Source: Chryseolinea serpens (GTDB lineage: Bacteria > Bacteroidota > Bacteroidia > Cytophagales > Cyclobacteriaceae). Taken from it: DNA of 64,000 bases. Below are positions 43,504-52,156 of this stretch, in pieces. Both the position numbers and the translations under genes were made by a program. The notes beneath the pieces are model-generated. The model ran no database searches, was not told the origin of the DNA, and saw nothing but the letters and a program-made list of their open reading frames with translations. The first letter of the stretch is position 1. Every line of letters begins with the position of its first letter. The stretch covers positions 2,356,001 to 2,420,000 of the forward strand of contig NZ_FQWQ01000001.1 in NCBI RefSeq assembly GCF_900129725.1. Reading direction: 5' to 3'.

Positions 43504-44328
43504 TCACCCGTTGCTGGGCTCAGACCGGGAGAGGTATTCATACCCGCGATACAGCACCAGGATCTCTACGACCACGGCCGGTATCAGGATCACATAACTG
43601 ACAAAAAATAGCACCACCGTTACCAACATGCCTCCCATCACAATTTCCAACATGCCGGCGATTCGCGAGAGTTCGCCCATGCTGTCTTGCAAGCGGATGA
43701 GGGCTACTCCAAACACTATACCTAAAGCACCAAAGAGTACCGCGGCCATGGCGTAGGGGATCCCTAAACTTTCAACATCCACCGCCGACAATGAGGTTAT
43801 ATCTAAAACGCCCATGCCGACCGTGGCCACCATGAGCATATAGGTTACCGCTTTCAATAAAGTGTTCTCGAACACCGTACTCAACACGAGAAATCCCCGG
43901 GCAAATAGAATATACGAGGCCACCATCACGACCGTGAAGCCCGTATAGATCGCATTCAACACAAACCCCCAGTCATGATCACCGGTGATCCAGAAAATGT
44001 CCATCCCAGCCAGAATGATCTGAGACACCAGGTAAACCGTCCCGGCCAAGGCGGCCACCAATACGGTGTTTCGCCCGGCATGTGGCAAGATATTTATTTG
44101 TGTTTCCTTGACTTGGGGTGATTCCGCGGAAAATGACTCGTAACGTTCTCCAAGCGCTTCCAGCAAAATTTTAACGGTCGACATGCGGGGCAGCACCTCA
44201 CCGGCCTCAATGCGTTGGATCGTGCGTACACTCACGTGGCTTTTTTCCACCAATTCTTCTTGCGTAAGGTTTCTCTCCTTGCGCAAAGCGGTAAGTCTTC
44301 TTCCCAATTCCGGTTGTTGCATCATCAT
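43504..44328 (-). CDS. XRE-type regulator fused to a membrane domain
   Basis: 274 residues. HTH_XRE at about 7-62: ELGRRLTALRKERNLTQEELVEKSHVSVRTIQRIEAGEVLPRMSTVKILLEALGE. It is followed by about six transmembrane helices (VLVAALAGTVYLVSQIILAGMDIFWI, YTGFTVVMVASYILFARGFLV, AVTYMLMVATVGMGVLDITSL, IPYAMAAVLFGALGIVFGVALIRL and two more). A membrane-anchored regulator is likely; it could sense membrane state. A 16-bp palindrome lies in the upstream region (44432-44447). Confidence 0.85.
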   Translation of the reverse strand: MMMQQPELGRRLTALRKERNLTQEELVEKSHVSVRTIQRIEAGEVLPRMSTVKILLEALGERYESFSAESPQVKETQINILPHAGRNTVLVAALAGTVYLVSQIILAGMDIFWITGDHDWGFVLNAIYTGFTVVMVASYILFARGFLVLSTVFENTLLKAVTYMLMVATVGMGVLDITSLSAVDVESLGIPYAMAAVLFGALGIVFGVALIRLQDSMGELSRIAGMLEIVMGGMLVTVVLFFVSYVILIPAVVVEILVLYRGYEYLSRSEPSNG

Positions 44329-44431
44329 CTTTTAAAGGCACAATTTTACGGATTTAACGGGCAGAAGCGGACCCACGCACACCATTTTCACACGCCATTT
44401 ACCCGTCATTTTGATGAAAATGCCAAGGGCA

Positions 44432-44447
44432 TGATCGAATTCGATCA
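44432..44447. promoter_or_regulatory. 16-bp perfect palindrome, operator candidate
   Basis: TGATCGAATTCGATCA, flanked by outer arms TTTTGAT (44409-44415) and ATCAAAA (44444-44450). It lies 104 bp before the XRE gene and 51 bp past the end of the next operon, so XRE autoregulation is plausible. Confidence 0.4.
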
Positions 44448-44497
44448 AAATAGATCTCACTTTGGGTCTGGCGATCATTTTGAAATGGACGCGACCA

Positions 44498-44932
44498 CTA
44501 CGCTGGGTCTGATCGTTTTTTAGCCGCAAGCGAAACAATCACGCACACCCCAGCCAGGAAGGAGATCGCCGCGGCGAAGGGGAAAAAATAAATATATTCG
44601 AGCACCGCCATCAGGACCAGGAACACGGCCATGGCCGTCAACATTTTCGATGCCTTTGGGCCCGTCTCATCCGACAACATCCACAACTGTAAACTGATCA
44701 GCGCCAGCACCAGGATCATGATGATCCCATAGCCTTCATAGAATTGGCCGAGTGTAGCCGACCTTCCCATAAAATCAAAATGTGCTGACTGCATGCCGTT
44801 GATGACGAGGCTGACATTTTCGTTTGGGTTCTTTTTCCAGTTCAGTGCGCCCATGGTGTGTCCAAGGGTATGAAACGCCATCAACAGGGCGGCGACGCGA
44901 ACGAGGTATTTTGGGTTTATTCTGTTTGCCAT
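44498..44932 (-). CDS. Four-TM membrane protein, LIC_13387-like
   Basis: 144 residues with about four transmembrane helices: YLVRVAALLMAFHTLGHTMG, GIIMILVLALISLQLWML, MLTAMAVFLVLMAVLEYIYFF and AAAISFLAGVCVIVSLAA. The HTLGHTMGALNW segment, with His residues in the first helix, is characteristic of a small family often found beside ArsR/AHSA1 genes. Function unknown. 8 bp downstream of the AHSA1 gene, so part of one operon. Confidence 0.7.
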   Translation of the reverse strand: MANRINPKYLVRVAALLMAFHTLGHTMGALNWKKNPNENVSLVINGMQSAHFDFMGRSATLGQFYEGYGIIMILVLALISLQLWMLSDETGPKASKMLTAMAVFLVLMAVLEYIYFFPFAAAISFLAGVCVIVSLAAKKRSDPA

Positions 44933-44940
44933 AAGTAAAT

Positions 44941-45396
44941 TTATTTAGCGACACTTTTATACAGGTCCAAAATTTTCCCCCAGCCCTCATCCATACTTTC
45001 CACCGCTTTCCCACCGCCGAGACGCTCCAGGTTTTTGTGTTCGAATTTTATGCGGGTCGTTTCCGGAGCCTCAGCAATAAAAAGCACCTCCACTTCGGTG
45101 ACGAGCGCGGGATCAAACTGAAAGTTGCCGTTGATCTGCCAGGCAAGGACCAAAAGTTCATAAGGTTCCCACGTCAGCACATAACCGACGTCTTGCTCAC
45201 TGCCATCTTCATGACGGGAGTACCAGCGACCATTTTTTCCAGACTCCAGCACGAGCTCTGTCATGGGCGACTTGCCGATGTGATGGGTGCGCGGCCACCA
45301 CAGATCCATTTTCTCCGTGAACACTTTAAAAGCAGTTTCCTGTGAGACCTCCACCAGGAGTTCCTTTCGAATGGATTCGATCTTTGTATTATTCAT
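44941..45396 (-). CDS. AHSA1/SRPBCC-domain protein
   Basis: 151 residues. AHSA1-like START fold: SIRKELLVEVSQETAFKVFTEKMDLWWPRTHHIGKSPMTELVLESGKNGRWYSRHEDGSEQDVGYVLTWEPYELLVLAWQINGNFQFDPALVTEVEVLFIAEAPETTRIKFEHKNLERLG. Such proteins are typically encoded beside an ArsR regulator, and the pair overlaps here by 8 bp. Ligand and function unknown. Middle gene of the operon 45718 to 44498. Confidence 0.85.
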   Translation of the reverse strand: MNNTKIESIRKELLVEVSQETAFKVFTEKMDLWWPRTHHIGKSPMTELVLESGKNGRWYSRHEDGSEQDVGYVLTWEPYELLVLAWQINGNFQFDPALVTEVEVLFIAEAPETTRIKFEHKNLERLGGGKAVESMDEGWGKILDLYKSVAK

Positions 45397-45718
45397 GTTT
45401 CTTATGTTTCTCCGCCGCTTGTTTGAATGCCGCGAGCGCTATGTCCCAGAAATTGTCTAAATAATTTCGCATCGCCAGCACACCCCGCGTATCGATCTGG
45501 CAAAGGTTCCGGGTGCCTTCACGGTGAACGCGAATGAGCCTGGCATCCTTCAGCACCTTGAGATGCTGCGACACCGCGGGACGGCTGACGGGCAACCCGT
45601 CGGCTATCTCCACGACCGCCAACGGACGCACGCGCAATTTTTCGAAAATGGCCCTGCGGGTCGGATCACCGAGCGCATTGAATGCCTTATCGGAGCTGCT
45701 GATGGCTTGTTTTTTCAC
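45389..45718 (-). CDS. ArsR/SmtB-family repressor
   Basis: 109 residues, one winged helix: SDKAFNALGDPTRRAIFEKLRVRPLAVVEIADGLPVSRPAVSQHLKVLKDARLIRVHREGTRNLCQIDTRGV. No Cys metal ligands in the helix 3 site (the ELCVCD-type motif is absent), so a non-metal signal is likely. First gene of the operon with AHSA1 and the membrane protein; 8-bp overlap with AHSA1. A palindrome ACTTAC-C-GTAAGT (45772-45784) lies 54 bp upstream and is a good operator candidate. Confidence 0.85.
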   Translation of the reverse strand: MKKQAISSSDKAFNALGDPTRRAIFEKLRVRPLAVVEIADGLPVSRPAVSQHLKVLKDARLIRVHREGTRNLCQIDTRGVLAMRNYLDNFWDIALAAFKQAAEKHKKHE

Positions 45719-45760
45719 TTCGTTTTGGGGGTCTGATCGAAAACTACCTTTATTTTTAAC

Positions 45761-45797
45761 GGTAATTATTCACTTACCGTAAGTACAAACTTACCAT
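45761..45797. promoter_or_regulatory. Inverted repeats between ArsR and LRR genes
   Basis: ACTTAC-C-GTAAGT (45772-45784) is a perfect dyad, and CGGTAA...TTACCG (45760-45779) overlaps it; another GGTAAGT-type half-site follows at about 45789. The cluster sits between the divergent ArsR gene and the gene at 45953, and may control both. Confidence 0.4.
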
Positions 45798-45952
45798 TAA
45801 ATCCCACATCGGCAAGTGTGTTGAAGTATTTTTTAGCGGGGAATTCGGCGTCGGTATCCCAAAAATGCCCCAAGCACTATTTGGACTTTTGGGTTATGCG
45901 GCCTTATTTTGATGCAGATCGATGTATCGAAATCACTGTTAATTCCAATTCC

Positions 45953-47614
45953 TTGAGACTAGCTTTCACCACCCCCCTGGTCGCCTTTCTCCTGAGCCAC
46001 GCAGCTTTTTCGCAGGTGCGTCTCATCACCGGGCGCCTTCTTGACGCCGAAACGCAAAAGCCTGTAAAGGGCGCAACCGTTTCGGTGTTGGACACGACCG
46101 ACGGAACGATCAGCAGCCCGTTCGGTTACTTTCAAATTAAGATCGACCCCTCAAAGCACAAAACGTTGGTGGTTTCGCATATCGGATTCAAAACAGCCGA
46201 TGTGACCATCCCCGAAGCCGACAATTTCAAATTCTTTTTAAAGAAAGCTTTTGTGTTCCTGCAGCCCCTTGATCTCAATCTGTACCCGAAAGACCCAACG
46301 GCTATGCAGCCCCTACAGGAACAGGTCGCTCCCGCCGACCTTGCCGAAGCCAACGCGACCTTTCCCGGAGGATTGGATGCCTTCTATACGTACATCGGGA
46401 ACGCCTTGTCCAAAGAAATTCCTCCGCTGCCGTTTCCAAATTTCACCATCACCTTCACGATCGACGAAAACGGCAAAGCTTCAAACCTGGCCGTTTCAGA
46501 TTCAACGCACCGGGTAGTTGTTGAGCGCGTTTTTCAAAACATGCCGGCCTGGGTTGCCGCGACCCAACACGGAACAAATGTTGCGCAGCATTTTAGTTTG
46601 CCCATCGGCATCACTCCAACGGCCCCCACGATATCGATAAGCGTTTCGGAATTCGCCACCTATATGGCACAAAACCTCCGGTTTCCCGCAGAGGCCAGGA
46701 GTGCGGGTGTGGAAGGCGTTGTCTATGTTCAATTTCGCCTCGACGGCTTCGGCAAGGTGATTTCCGTCATGCTCTTGAAAGATATCGGGATGAAGTGTGG
46801 TGATGAAGTGAGACGAGTCCTGTTAACACTTCCACCCAACCTGGGGATGTCCTTGGCAGCAAAGACGAAGGCCTCTGACTTTATCTTACCGGTTTCGTTT
46901 GGCATTGGCAAACCATTTGAAACCGAAATTTCATTCCCGGGTACCGACGCCCGTTTGCTGACGGAAATTCAGCTGACCGCCATGAGTGTCGAAAGAGTGC
47001 AGCGTGCCACGCCCCCTCAGTACATCCGACAAAATTCCCGCGCAGCCGCCGGGAGCAAAGTAGCAACCGAAGAATTTGTCAGCCTCGAGGAAGCCCTCAA
47101 ATCGAAAGCGACGCGCCTGTCCCTTATCGATAAACGATTGAATTCGTTTCCGCCAGAAATCTTGCAATTAAAAGAGTTGACGTACCTGGATCTTGAAAAG
47201 AATCAACTGAATCATCTACCCGACGACCTTCATTCGCTAACCAAACTTCAGGAGCTCTACCTGTTTGAAAACAAAATTGAAACGCTTCCCAGCACCTTCG
47301 GAAATCTCAAAAAGCTGAAGGTCCTCGGACTGGGTTCTAATCAATTGAAAACATTTCCCGAGGAAATTACGCAGTTGGAAAAATTAGAGACCTTGGATTT
47401 GGGTGGCAATAAGATCACATCCCTCCCGCCAAGCATCGCCGCCTTGAAAAACTTAAAGTTCCTGGTGCTCCACGACAATAACATCACGCACATCCCCGAA
47501 GCAATTTATGAACTGAAGAAATTGCAAAAGATCTACCTCCAGGGAAATCCTATTGCCCCTAAAGACCTGGAGCGGCTGAGAAGATCTTTTGACAAGGCTA
47601 AAATTGTACTCTGA
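45953..47614 (+). CDS. Carboxypeptidase-regulatory/TonB/leucine-rich-repeat hybrid protein
   Basis: About 553 residues from a TTG at 45953, which gives a clean signal peptide (LRLAFTTPLVAFLLSHAAFSQ); an ORF start at 45818 would put 45 odd residues before it. Order: carboxypeptidase-regulatory-like domain (VRLITGRLLDAETQKPVKGATVSVLDT), a linker, a TonB-C-like domain (YMAQNLRFPAEARSAGVEGVVYVQFRLDGFGKVISVMLLKDIGMKCGDEVRRVLLTLPPNL), then about six leucine-rich repeats of 23 residues (LTYLDLEKNQLNHLPDDLHSLTKLQ and so on). Function unknown. Confidence 0.7.
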   Translation: MRLAFTTPLVAFLLSHAAFSQVRLITGRLLDAETQKPVKGATVSVLDTTDGTISSPFGYFQIKIDPSKHKTLVVSHIGFKTADVTIPEADNFKFFLKKAFVFLQPLDLNLYPKDPTAMQPLQEQVAPADLAEANATFPGGLDAFYTYIGNALSKEIPPLPFPNFTITFTIDENGKASNLAVSDSTHRVVVERVFQNMPAWVAATQHGTNVAQHFSLPIGITPTAPTISISVSEFATYMAQNLRFPAEARSAGVEGVVYVQFRLDGFGKVISVMLLKDIGMKCGDEVRRVLLTLPPNLGMSLAAKTKASDFILPVSFGIGKPFETEISFPGTDARLLTEIQLTAMSVERVQRATPPQYIRQNSRAAAGSKVATEEFVSLEEALKSKATRLSLIDKRLNSFPPEILQLKELTYLDLEKNQLNHLPDDLHSLTKLQELYLFENKIETLPSTFGNLKKLKVLGLGSNQLKTFPEEITQLEKLETLDLGGNKITSLPPSIAALKNLKFLVLHDNNITHIPEAIYELKKLQKIYLQGNPIAPKDLERLRRSFDKAKIVL

Positions 47615-47651
47615 CCGATACGCGCCCATCAAGTGACGTTGCTGCTGTTCC

Positions 47652-49301
47652 TTAATGCTGAAATATCTCCGGATACTTCCGGATAAAATAAACTGGTGTG
47701 CAACTCCATGCGTGACAATAGCTATTGACCGGGAAGAATTTATAGGGCGATAGAAAATCATCCTTCGGATCATAGACTTCCCAGAACGTGTCGGCGCCTT
47801 TGGTCACCATGCCCCCCCAATAGTCGACGACTAAATCCCTGGCTTCTTTTTTCATATCGCATTGGATCATCGCTTCGATCACGTAATGATATAAATAGGG
47901 CGCACCGGGATAAACAACATTTTGCATCGCAGGCAACTTGCGCAAGGCCTTGGCTCCTTCGGCTTTGGTAGCCACACCGCTCAGCACCATCCAGGCCTGC
48001 GACGCATACGAAACCTGCCGGTCCTTTCCGCTGACAAAGACACCTGTCGTTTTATCGTAAAGATTCTTGTGTGTTGCCGCCGTCATTTTTTTTATGAGGT
48101 CGGGCAACTCGGCTACCTCTTTCTCCTTGCCCAGCATCTTGGCCAACTCATAGGTATTTTTATAGGCCCAGATCACCACGCCTTGCAATGCGGCTTGTTT
48201 GTCGAGCCCCACACGCCAATCGAAAAACAACCACCATTCTTTGTTGGCGCGTTCATAGTCCAGCATGCCATCCTTACCCAGATACTTTTTGGGGACCTCC
48301 AATTGCTTTTTCACAATGGGCCACAGATCGGTCGCTGTCTGGCGGTCGCCGGTCGCCTGCAGGTATTCTTTGACGGCAACATTGTAGATCAGCGCGTAGT
48401 CGAACAGCGGGTTGATCTGCGGGTGAGGACTGGGGCGCTCAAAGACATTGGAAGGAGCGACGCCGTTTTCATAGCTCAGTCCGGCCAGGAGATAGAGGCA
48501 ATGTTTTGTGAGGTCATAATTTTTGAACGAGTACATGTTGGCCAGCGACTCCAGGTACAGATCGCCGATCCACAATCTCCGGTCGCGTTTGGGGCCGTCC
48601 TCATATACCGTTTGCATGCATTCCTTGAGGGTGACCAGGCTGATACGGTCAATGTCCGCCACCATTTTGTCGGTCGACGCCTCCAGCGGCGAAGGCGTGG
48701 TGTTGACGGATGTCGTTGCTTTGAATGTGATCTGGCTGATCCGAAAATCGGAGTACACCGAACTACCCAGCAGTTCGATCTTTACATAGCGAAAGGCAAC
48801 CCGCCGGGGGATGGTGATGACGGCCGGCACATCGGAGACGGTCACGATCTCGTCTTGCAGCCATGCGCGGCTCAGCCCTCCCGGGTAGGGATCAAATGGC
48901 GTGGCCAATTCGGAAGGCACTTCACCAAACGTAAATTTCAAACGCAGCGGTGCATCGGCCGCTCTCCCAAAAGCTTCCACCGAAAAAGTGAAGAAGCCCG
49001 TCAGGTGCTCGCCAAAATCGGCGACCACTCCGGATTGCTTTTTGAATGAACGGTGGTAGAGCGAATCCACCGGGAGGGTTCTCACAGCCTTCCAATGTTG
49101 GAAAGCCTTTTCATCCTGCTCGATAGAAACCAGCGACACGGGTTCCTTTGTGCTTTCCATCAACTTCGGCTGACTCTTCTCCGCCTCCTGCAGCCACCCG
49201 TTTCGCTGTTCCTGAAAAACATCCTGACCGGTGACAGGTTTTGAATAGCACAGGGCTGTTATCAGCACCATAAAAATCCGAAGGTGATATTTATTTTTCA
49301 T
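47652..49301 (-). CDS. GH78-like glycoside hydrolase (alpha-L-rhamnosidase type), secreted
   Basis: About 549 residues from ATG 49301 (a TTG two codons upstream is less likely). Signal peptide (YHLRIFMVLITALCYSKPVTGQ). N-terminal beta domain (ADFGEHLTGFFTFSVEAFG ... LRLKFTFGE), then an (alpha/alpha)6-barrel catalytic domain: YEDGPKRDRRLWIGDLYLES (about 236-253) is the position of the acidic DxPxRDE-type GH78 motif, though the acidic residue after RD is Arg here, which is unusual. Later: DYERANKEWWLFFDWRVGLDKQAALQGVVIWAYKN. Divergent from the GH42 gene at 155 bp. Confidence 0.75.
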   Translation of the reverse strand: MKNKYHLRIFMVLITALCYSKPVTGQDVFQEQRNGWLQEAEKSQPKLMESTKEPVSLVSIEQDEKAFQHWKAVRTLPVDSLYHRSFKKQSGVVADFGEHLTGFFTFSVEAFGRAADAPLRLKFTFGEVPSELATPFDPYPGGLSRAWLQDEIVTVSDVPAVITIPRRVAFRYVKIELLGSSVYSDFRISQITFKATTSVNTTPSPLEASTDKMVADIDRISLVTLKECMQTVYEDGPKRDRRLWIGDLYLESLANMYSFKNYDLTKHCLYLLAGLSYENGVAPSNVFERPSPHPQINPLFDYALIYNVAVKEYLQATGDRQTATDLWPIVKKQLEVPKKYLGKDGMLDYERANKEWWLFFDWRVGLDKQAALQGVVIWAYKNTYELAKMLGKEKEVAELPDLIKKMTAATHKNLYDKTTGVFVSGKDRQVSYASQAWMVLSGVATKAEGAKALRKLPAMQNVVYPGAPYLYHYVIEAMIQCDMKKEARDLVVDYWGGMVTKGADTFWEVYDPKDDFLSPYKFFPVNSYCHAWSCTPVYFIRKYPEIFQH

Positions 49302-49462
49302 ATACAAAGATGGTCAGCGGGAGTCGTATTCGCGTGCAAATTAGGTCTCTCCTTTCCGGAACCGTCCTGCGCTGTTCTGAAAAAAGCTCAATCATTGCGT
49401 AATAATTACACTTTGAATTTAAATTTGCTATATTTACAAATGTATTATTTACACTTAATTAT

Positions 49463-51544
49463 ATGAAGACAATCCCTGCCTGTTTTATCCTGCTCCTCGC
49501 GGTGGTATCCTTTTCGAAGGCGCAAGAAATTAAAATGAACAAGTTGCTTTACGGCGTGGCCTATTATGACGAATACATGCCCTATGATCGCCTCGAAAAG
49601 GATGTGAAGATGATGAAGGAAACCGGGATCAACGTGGTGCGCATTGCGGAATCGACCTGGAGTACGGTAGAGCCACAGGATGGCGTATTCGATTTTACAC
49701 ACATCGACCGCGTCCTCGATGCCATGCACAAAGGTGGGATCAAAGTGATTGTAGGCACACCCACTTACGCGGTTCCTGCGTGGCTGGTAAAAAAATATCC
49801 CGCCATTCTCGCGACTACACCCGCTGGTCAGAATAAATATGGGATGCGTCAGAACATGGACATCGCCAACACCGATTTCCGTTTTCACGCCGAACGCGTC
49901 ATCCGCAAGATCATGGAGCACGTGAAAGACCATCCCGCGATCATCGGCTACCAGGTCGACAATGAGACGAAGCACTACAACACTTCGGGCGACAACGTTC
50001 AGCAACTTTTCGTGCAATACATGAAAGCCAAGTTCACGTCGCTGGAGGCGGTCAACAAAGCCTTTGGACTCGACTATTGGAGCAACCGCATTAACCGCTG
50101 GGAAGATTTTCCATCGATGGTGGGCACCGTCAATGCCAGCCTGGCGTCGGAGTTCTCCAAGTTTCAGCGCAAGCTCGTCACCGACTATCTTGCGTGGCAG
50201 GTGGCGATCGTCGATTCGTATAAAAAACCCGGACAATTTGTAACGCAGAATTTTGACCTGGAGTGGCGCGGGTATTCTTATGGCATTCAACCCGACGTCG
50301 ATCACTTTGCGGCGGCGAAAGCCATGGACATTGCCGGCATAGACATCTATCACCCCACGCAAGATCAACTCACCGGCATCGAGATCTCGCTCGGCGGCGA
50401 TGTTGCCCGCTCCATGAAATCGGGACAAAACTACCTGGTGATCGAAACTGAGGCGCAAGGTTTTCCGCAATGGGTTCCTTACCCGGGCCAGCTGCGGTTG
50501 CAGGCTTTCAGTCACACCGCTTCCGGTGCCAACATGGTAGCGTACTGGCATTGGCATTCCATTCACAACTCGGTCGAAACCTACTGGAAAGGCCTGTTGA
50601 GCCATGACTTTGAACCGAACCCCACCTATGAGGAAGCAAAGACCATCGGGAAGGATTTTGAAAAATTAAGTTCCTCGCTGGTGGGATTGAAGAAGACCAA
50701 CGAGGTGGCGATCCTGTTTAGCAACGAAGCCCAAACCGCTTTTCAGCGTTTTGGTTTTGGTTATGGCGTTCGTGAAAATTACAATGACGTGCTCCGGCCG
50801 TTTTATGATGCTTTATATAAAATGAATGTGGGCGTCGATTTTGTGGACCCTTCCAGTACGACATTTGAGAAATATAAAGTGCTGGTCGTGCCCGTGCTCT
50901 ATGCGGCGCCGGATGCCTTGCTACAGCGGCTGAATCAGTTTGTGAAAAATGGCGGCCACATCGTCTACACTTTCAAAAGCGGATTTTCGGATGAAAACGT
51001 GAAGGTGAGAACAACGCCTCAGCCGGGGATTATCGGTGAGGCTTGTGGAATTCAATACAGCCAGTTTACCATCCCGCAGAATGTTTCTTTAAAGAACGAT
51101 CCGTTCAAGGTTGGGAAAGCGGGTAACGAAGTAAAGACATGGATGGAGCTGATCACTCCCACGACGGCAACGGTGCTGGCCTACTACGATCATCCGGTTT
51201 GGGGGAAGTATGCCGCGATCACCCGAAATACTTTTGGTAAAGGCGTTGCCACCTACATAGGCTGCAGGACAAGCGACGAGGTCACTTCTAAAATTCTCGA
51301 GGGTGTGATCAAAAGCGCGGGCCTTTGGAAGGAAGATCAACAGATGGCCTTCCCGTTGATCACAAAATCCGGCGTGAATCAAAAGGGCAAGAGACTACAC
51401 TATTATTTTAATTACTCGGCGGTTTCGGGAACGGCTCAATATCCTCATGGCGCGGGCACGGAGTTATTGTCCAATAAAGTGATGCTTAAGGGCGAACAAA
51501 TGACTTTGGAGCCGTGGGGAATAAAAATTGTCGAGGAGAACTAG
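49463..51544 (+). CDS. GH42-like beta-galactosidase, secreted
   Basis: 693 residues, including a signal peptide (IPACFILLLAVVSFSKAQ) that GH42 enzymes usually lack. The TIM barrel starts at LLYGVAYYDEYMPYDRLEKDVKMMKETGINVVRIAESTWSTVEPQDGVFDFTHIDRVLD. The acid/base Glu168 is in QVDNETKHY, and the nucleophile Glu328 in YLVIETEAQGFPQW. The trimerisation domain (about 400-600) and C-terminal Greek-key-like end (LHYYFNYS ... LEPWGIKIVEEN) follow. Releases terminal beta-D-galactose, probably from plant polysaccharide. Paired divergently with the GH78-like gene. Confidence 0.88.
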   Translation: MKTIPACFILLLAVVSFSKAQEIKMNKLLYGVAYYDEYMPYDRLEKDVKMMKETGINVVRIAESTWSTVEPQDGVFDFTHIDRVLDAMHKGGIKVIVGTPTYAVPAWLVKKYPAILATTPAGQNKYGMRQNMDIANTDFRFHAERVIRKIMEHVKDHPAIIGYQVDNETKHYNTSGDNVQQLFVQYMKAKFTSLEAVNKAFGLDYWSNRINRWEDFPSMVGTVNASLASEFSKFQRKLVTDYLAWQVAIVDSYKKPGQFVTQNFDLEWRGYSYGIQPDVDHFAAAKAMDIAGIDIYHPTQDQLTGIEISLGGDVARSMKSGQNYLVIETEAQGFPQWVPYPGQLRLQAFSHTASGANMVAYWHWHSIHNSVETYWKGLLSHDFEPNPTYEEAKTIGKDFEKLSSSLVGLKKTNEVAILFSNEAQTAFQRFGFGYGVRENYNDVLRPFYDALYKMNVGVDFVDPSSTTFEKYKVLVVPVLYAAPDALLQRLNQFVKNGGHIVYTFKSGFSDENVKVRTTPQPGIIGEACGIQYSQFTIPQNVSLKNDPFKVGKAGNEVKTWMELITPTTATVLAYYDHPVWGKYAAITRNTFGKGVATYIGCRTSDEVTSKILEGVIKSAGLWKEDQQMAFPLITKSGVNQKGKRLHYYFNYSAVSGTAQYPHGAGTELLSNKVMLKGEQMTLEPWGIKIVEEN

Positions 51545-51606
51545 AGTTAGGATGGTCGGGGCAGGAATTCAGGGCAGGGATCCAATTTTTCGAATAAAAA
51601 CAGTTC

Positions 51607-51614
51607 TATATTTG
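51607..51614 (+). promoter_or_regulatory. Bacteroidota -7 box for the small membrane gene
   Basis: TATATTTG matches TAnnTTTG exactly. It lies 74 bp before the ATG at 51689, and a T-run at 51586-51590 is near the -33 position. Confidence 0.4.
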
Positions 51615-51688
51615 CCCGTAGTATGGTCATTCGAAATAGCCAACCGGTATGGCCATACGAAGTTTTCACTATTATTATCTGACAAGAA

Positions 51689-51871
51689 ATGAATGCATTG
51701 TGGGCTGGTCCATCCATTATTATTGTAGGCATTGCTCTTTTGATCTTTCACCATAGATCAAAGTTCCTAAAGGAAAATACCGCGCTTGAAATACCGTATC
51801 TAAAAAATGCTGGAATCGGTTTCATTGCTATGGGGCTCATTCAATTGGCCGAGCACTTTCTGAAGCGATAA
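51689..51871 (+). CDS. Small membrane protein
   Basis: 60 residues with two hydrophobic stretches: ALWAGPSIIIVGIALLIF (about 3-20) and YLKNAGIGFIAMGLIQLAEHF (about 37-57). A -7 box and a downstream hairpin support expression. No family recognised. Placed alone between the GH42 gene and a permease gene. Confidence 0.5.
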   Translation: MNALWAGPSIIIVGIALLIFHHRSKFLKENTALEIPYLKNAGIGFIAMGLIQLAEHFLKR

Positions 51872-51980
51872 TCTCAAGCATCGCGCTTGTCGATCCAGTG
51901 AAGGAAATTAAAGTCGCGACAAGGGCTGGCCAAAACAACTGCAAGTTTTCCCCGCTTCGATGCCAAGAGGTTTATTTCTC

Positions 51981-52010
51981 AAGCCCGTAGGGCTTATTGA
52001 GTTCTTTTTT
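51981..52010 (+). terminator. Weak hairpin terminator after the small membrane gene
   Basis: AAGCCC (51981-51986), GTA loop, GGGCTT (51990-51995), then ATTGAGTTCTTTTTT. 110 bp past the stop, with a gap before the T-run. Confidence 0.35.
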
Positions 52011-52156
52011 GCGTGGATTTCTCAAAGTCCTGGTATTCATTTCAAATCTTTCTCAAAAAAGGTTCGATATTAGATTATCGTTTTACTGCCGCATTTTCCT
52101 TTCCGTACGGGCGGCTTCATGAGGAATTGTTTTCTGCTCAATAAAAACATCAGCTT

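Noticed and set aside
47922-49049. 375-codon plus-strand frame opposite the GH78-like gene
   Set aside because: Antisense shadow of a clear glycosidase; His/Arg-rich composition typical of reverse frames.
49445-50605. 386-codon minus-strand frame opposite the GH42 gene
   Set aside because: It mirrors the GC-rich third-codon pattern of the GH42 gene, has no recognisable domain, and the GH42 reading is certain.
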